From Rheinheimera oceanensis (GTDB lineage: Bacteria > Pseudomonadota > Gammaproteobacteria > Enterobacterales > Alteromonadaceae), in NCBI RefSeq assembly GCF_018831085.1, contig NZ_JAGPNM010000006.1:186001-250000 (forward strand): a stretch of 64,000 nt of DNA, written 5' to 3'. This document shows positions 63,688 to 64,000 of the stretch, one piece after another. Under the pieces are notes generated by a model. It ran no database searches. It was not told where the DNA came from and worked only from the letters and a program-made list of their open reading frames with translations. Made by a program: the position numbers and the translations under genes. Within the stretch, counting starts at the first letter, position 1. Each line of letters starts with the position of its first letter.

Positions 63688-64000
63688 ATGACAACGAATA
63701 AAGCCAAAGTTATTCTGATCACCGGCGCCAGCAGTGGTATTGGCGAAACCACCGCCAAAGTGTTAGCAAAAGCCGGGCATACCGTTATTATTGCTGCCCG
63801 CCGCACTGACCGTCTGGAAGCACTTGCTCAGACAATTAAGCAAGATGGCGGCATGGCTAAAGCCTATGCGCTGGATGTAACATCGCGTGACAATTTCAAA
63901 GCCGTGGTTGCTGCAGCTACGGAAGAATTTGGCCCGATTGATGTACTGGTAAATAACGCCGGTTTAATGCCGCTGTCACCTATGGCGGCACTGAAAGCAG
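63688..64000 (+). CDS. Short-chain dehydrogenase/reductase (5' part)
   Basis: First ~104 residues; the gene runs off the window. ATG at 63688 after CAGGAG. 'LITGASSGIGETTAKVLA' is the TGxxxGxG cofactor loop, then 'AARRTDRL' and 'VLVNNAG' (NNAG). NADP-type binding is suggested by Arg-Arg after the second strand. Probably regulated by the divergent AraC protein; the spacer holds two copies of GATATC. Confidence 0.9.
   Translation, partial: MTTNKAKVILITGASSGIGETTAKVLAKAGHTVIIAARRTDRLEALAQTIKQDGGMAKAYALDVTSRDNFKAVVAAATEEFGPIDVLVNNAGLMPLSPMAALKA

Overview
The window looks like chromosome of a free-living gammaproteobacterium of the Rheinheimera / Alishewanella / Arsukibacterium type (Alteromonadales-Chromatiales border). 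This is inferred from gene content: extracellular polymer-degrading enzymes, many TonB/RND/porin outer-membrane proteins, a PA2778/PA2779-type pair, the DUF6152/DUF6644 pair and a leuABCD operon under a leader peptide. No rRNA or other phylogenetic marker is present, so the genus is not proven. Both edges cut genes: an RND-type exporter on the left and a short-chain dehydrogenase on the right.

Layout. 1-3.3 kb: RND permease (3' part), LolA-like protein and a LysM/beta-barrel protein, probably one operon. 3.3-20 kb: scattered single genes, including a SWIM/SNF2 helicase, a secreted alpha-amylase, endonuclease I, a YbhB-like protein, an AraC regulator, a secreted PHB-depolymerase-like esterase and a RIO kinase. 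19.8-20.7 kb: a two-gene pair resembling a type VI amidase effector with a periplasmic immunity protein. 21-28.5 kb: copper-binding four-helix protein, CBS protein, a repetitive 'TVNG' protein facing a LytTR regulator, an acyltransferase, and a Tat-exported PhoX phosphatase behind a good Pho box. 28.8-34.5 kb: an SMC-like Mks/Wadjet-type operon (ATPase, MksE-like, MksF-like, plus an unrecognised 52-codon ORF), with every junction overlapping by one base. 34.8-41.5 kb: a tricarboxylate uptake locus (OprP-type porin, TctC, TctB, TctA, then a CitA/DcuS-type kinase and its response regulator) with a long imperfect hairpin repeat in the middle. 41.5-44.7 kb: a Fur-type promoter, TonB receptor and PepSY membrane protein. 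44.7-51.2 kb: housekeeping and accessory singles including a class D beta-lactamase.

51.2-55.0 kb is the most unusual part: a small integron cassette array without an integrase (CALIN). Four minus-strand cassettes each end in an attC-like site whose 5' consensus overlaps the stop codon. One attC is split by an IS110/IS1111-type element, whose transposase is broken by a -1 shift lying exactly on a T TTA AAG heptamer and which is followed by a long non-coding end that may encode a guide RNA. Two adjacent cassettes encode membrane proteins with winged-helix-like parts.

55.1-60.4 kb: leuA-B-C-D (minus strand) with a classical attenuator, namely a 25-residue leader peptide with four Leu CTC codons followed by a terminator hairpin, and a tRNA-Leu(UAA) gene just upstream. 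60.4-64 kb: a Phd/ParE-like toxin-antitoxin pair, the PA2778/PA2779 pair, and an AraC regulator divergent from the short-chain dehydrogenase.
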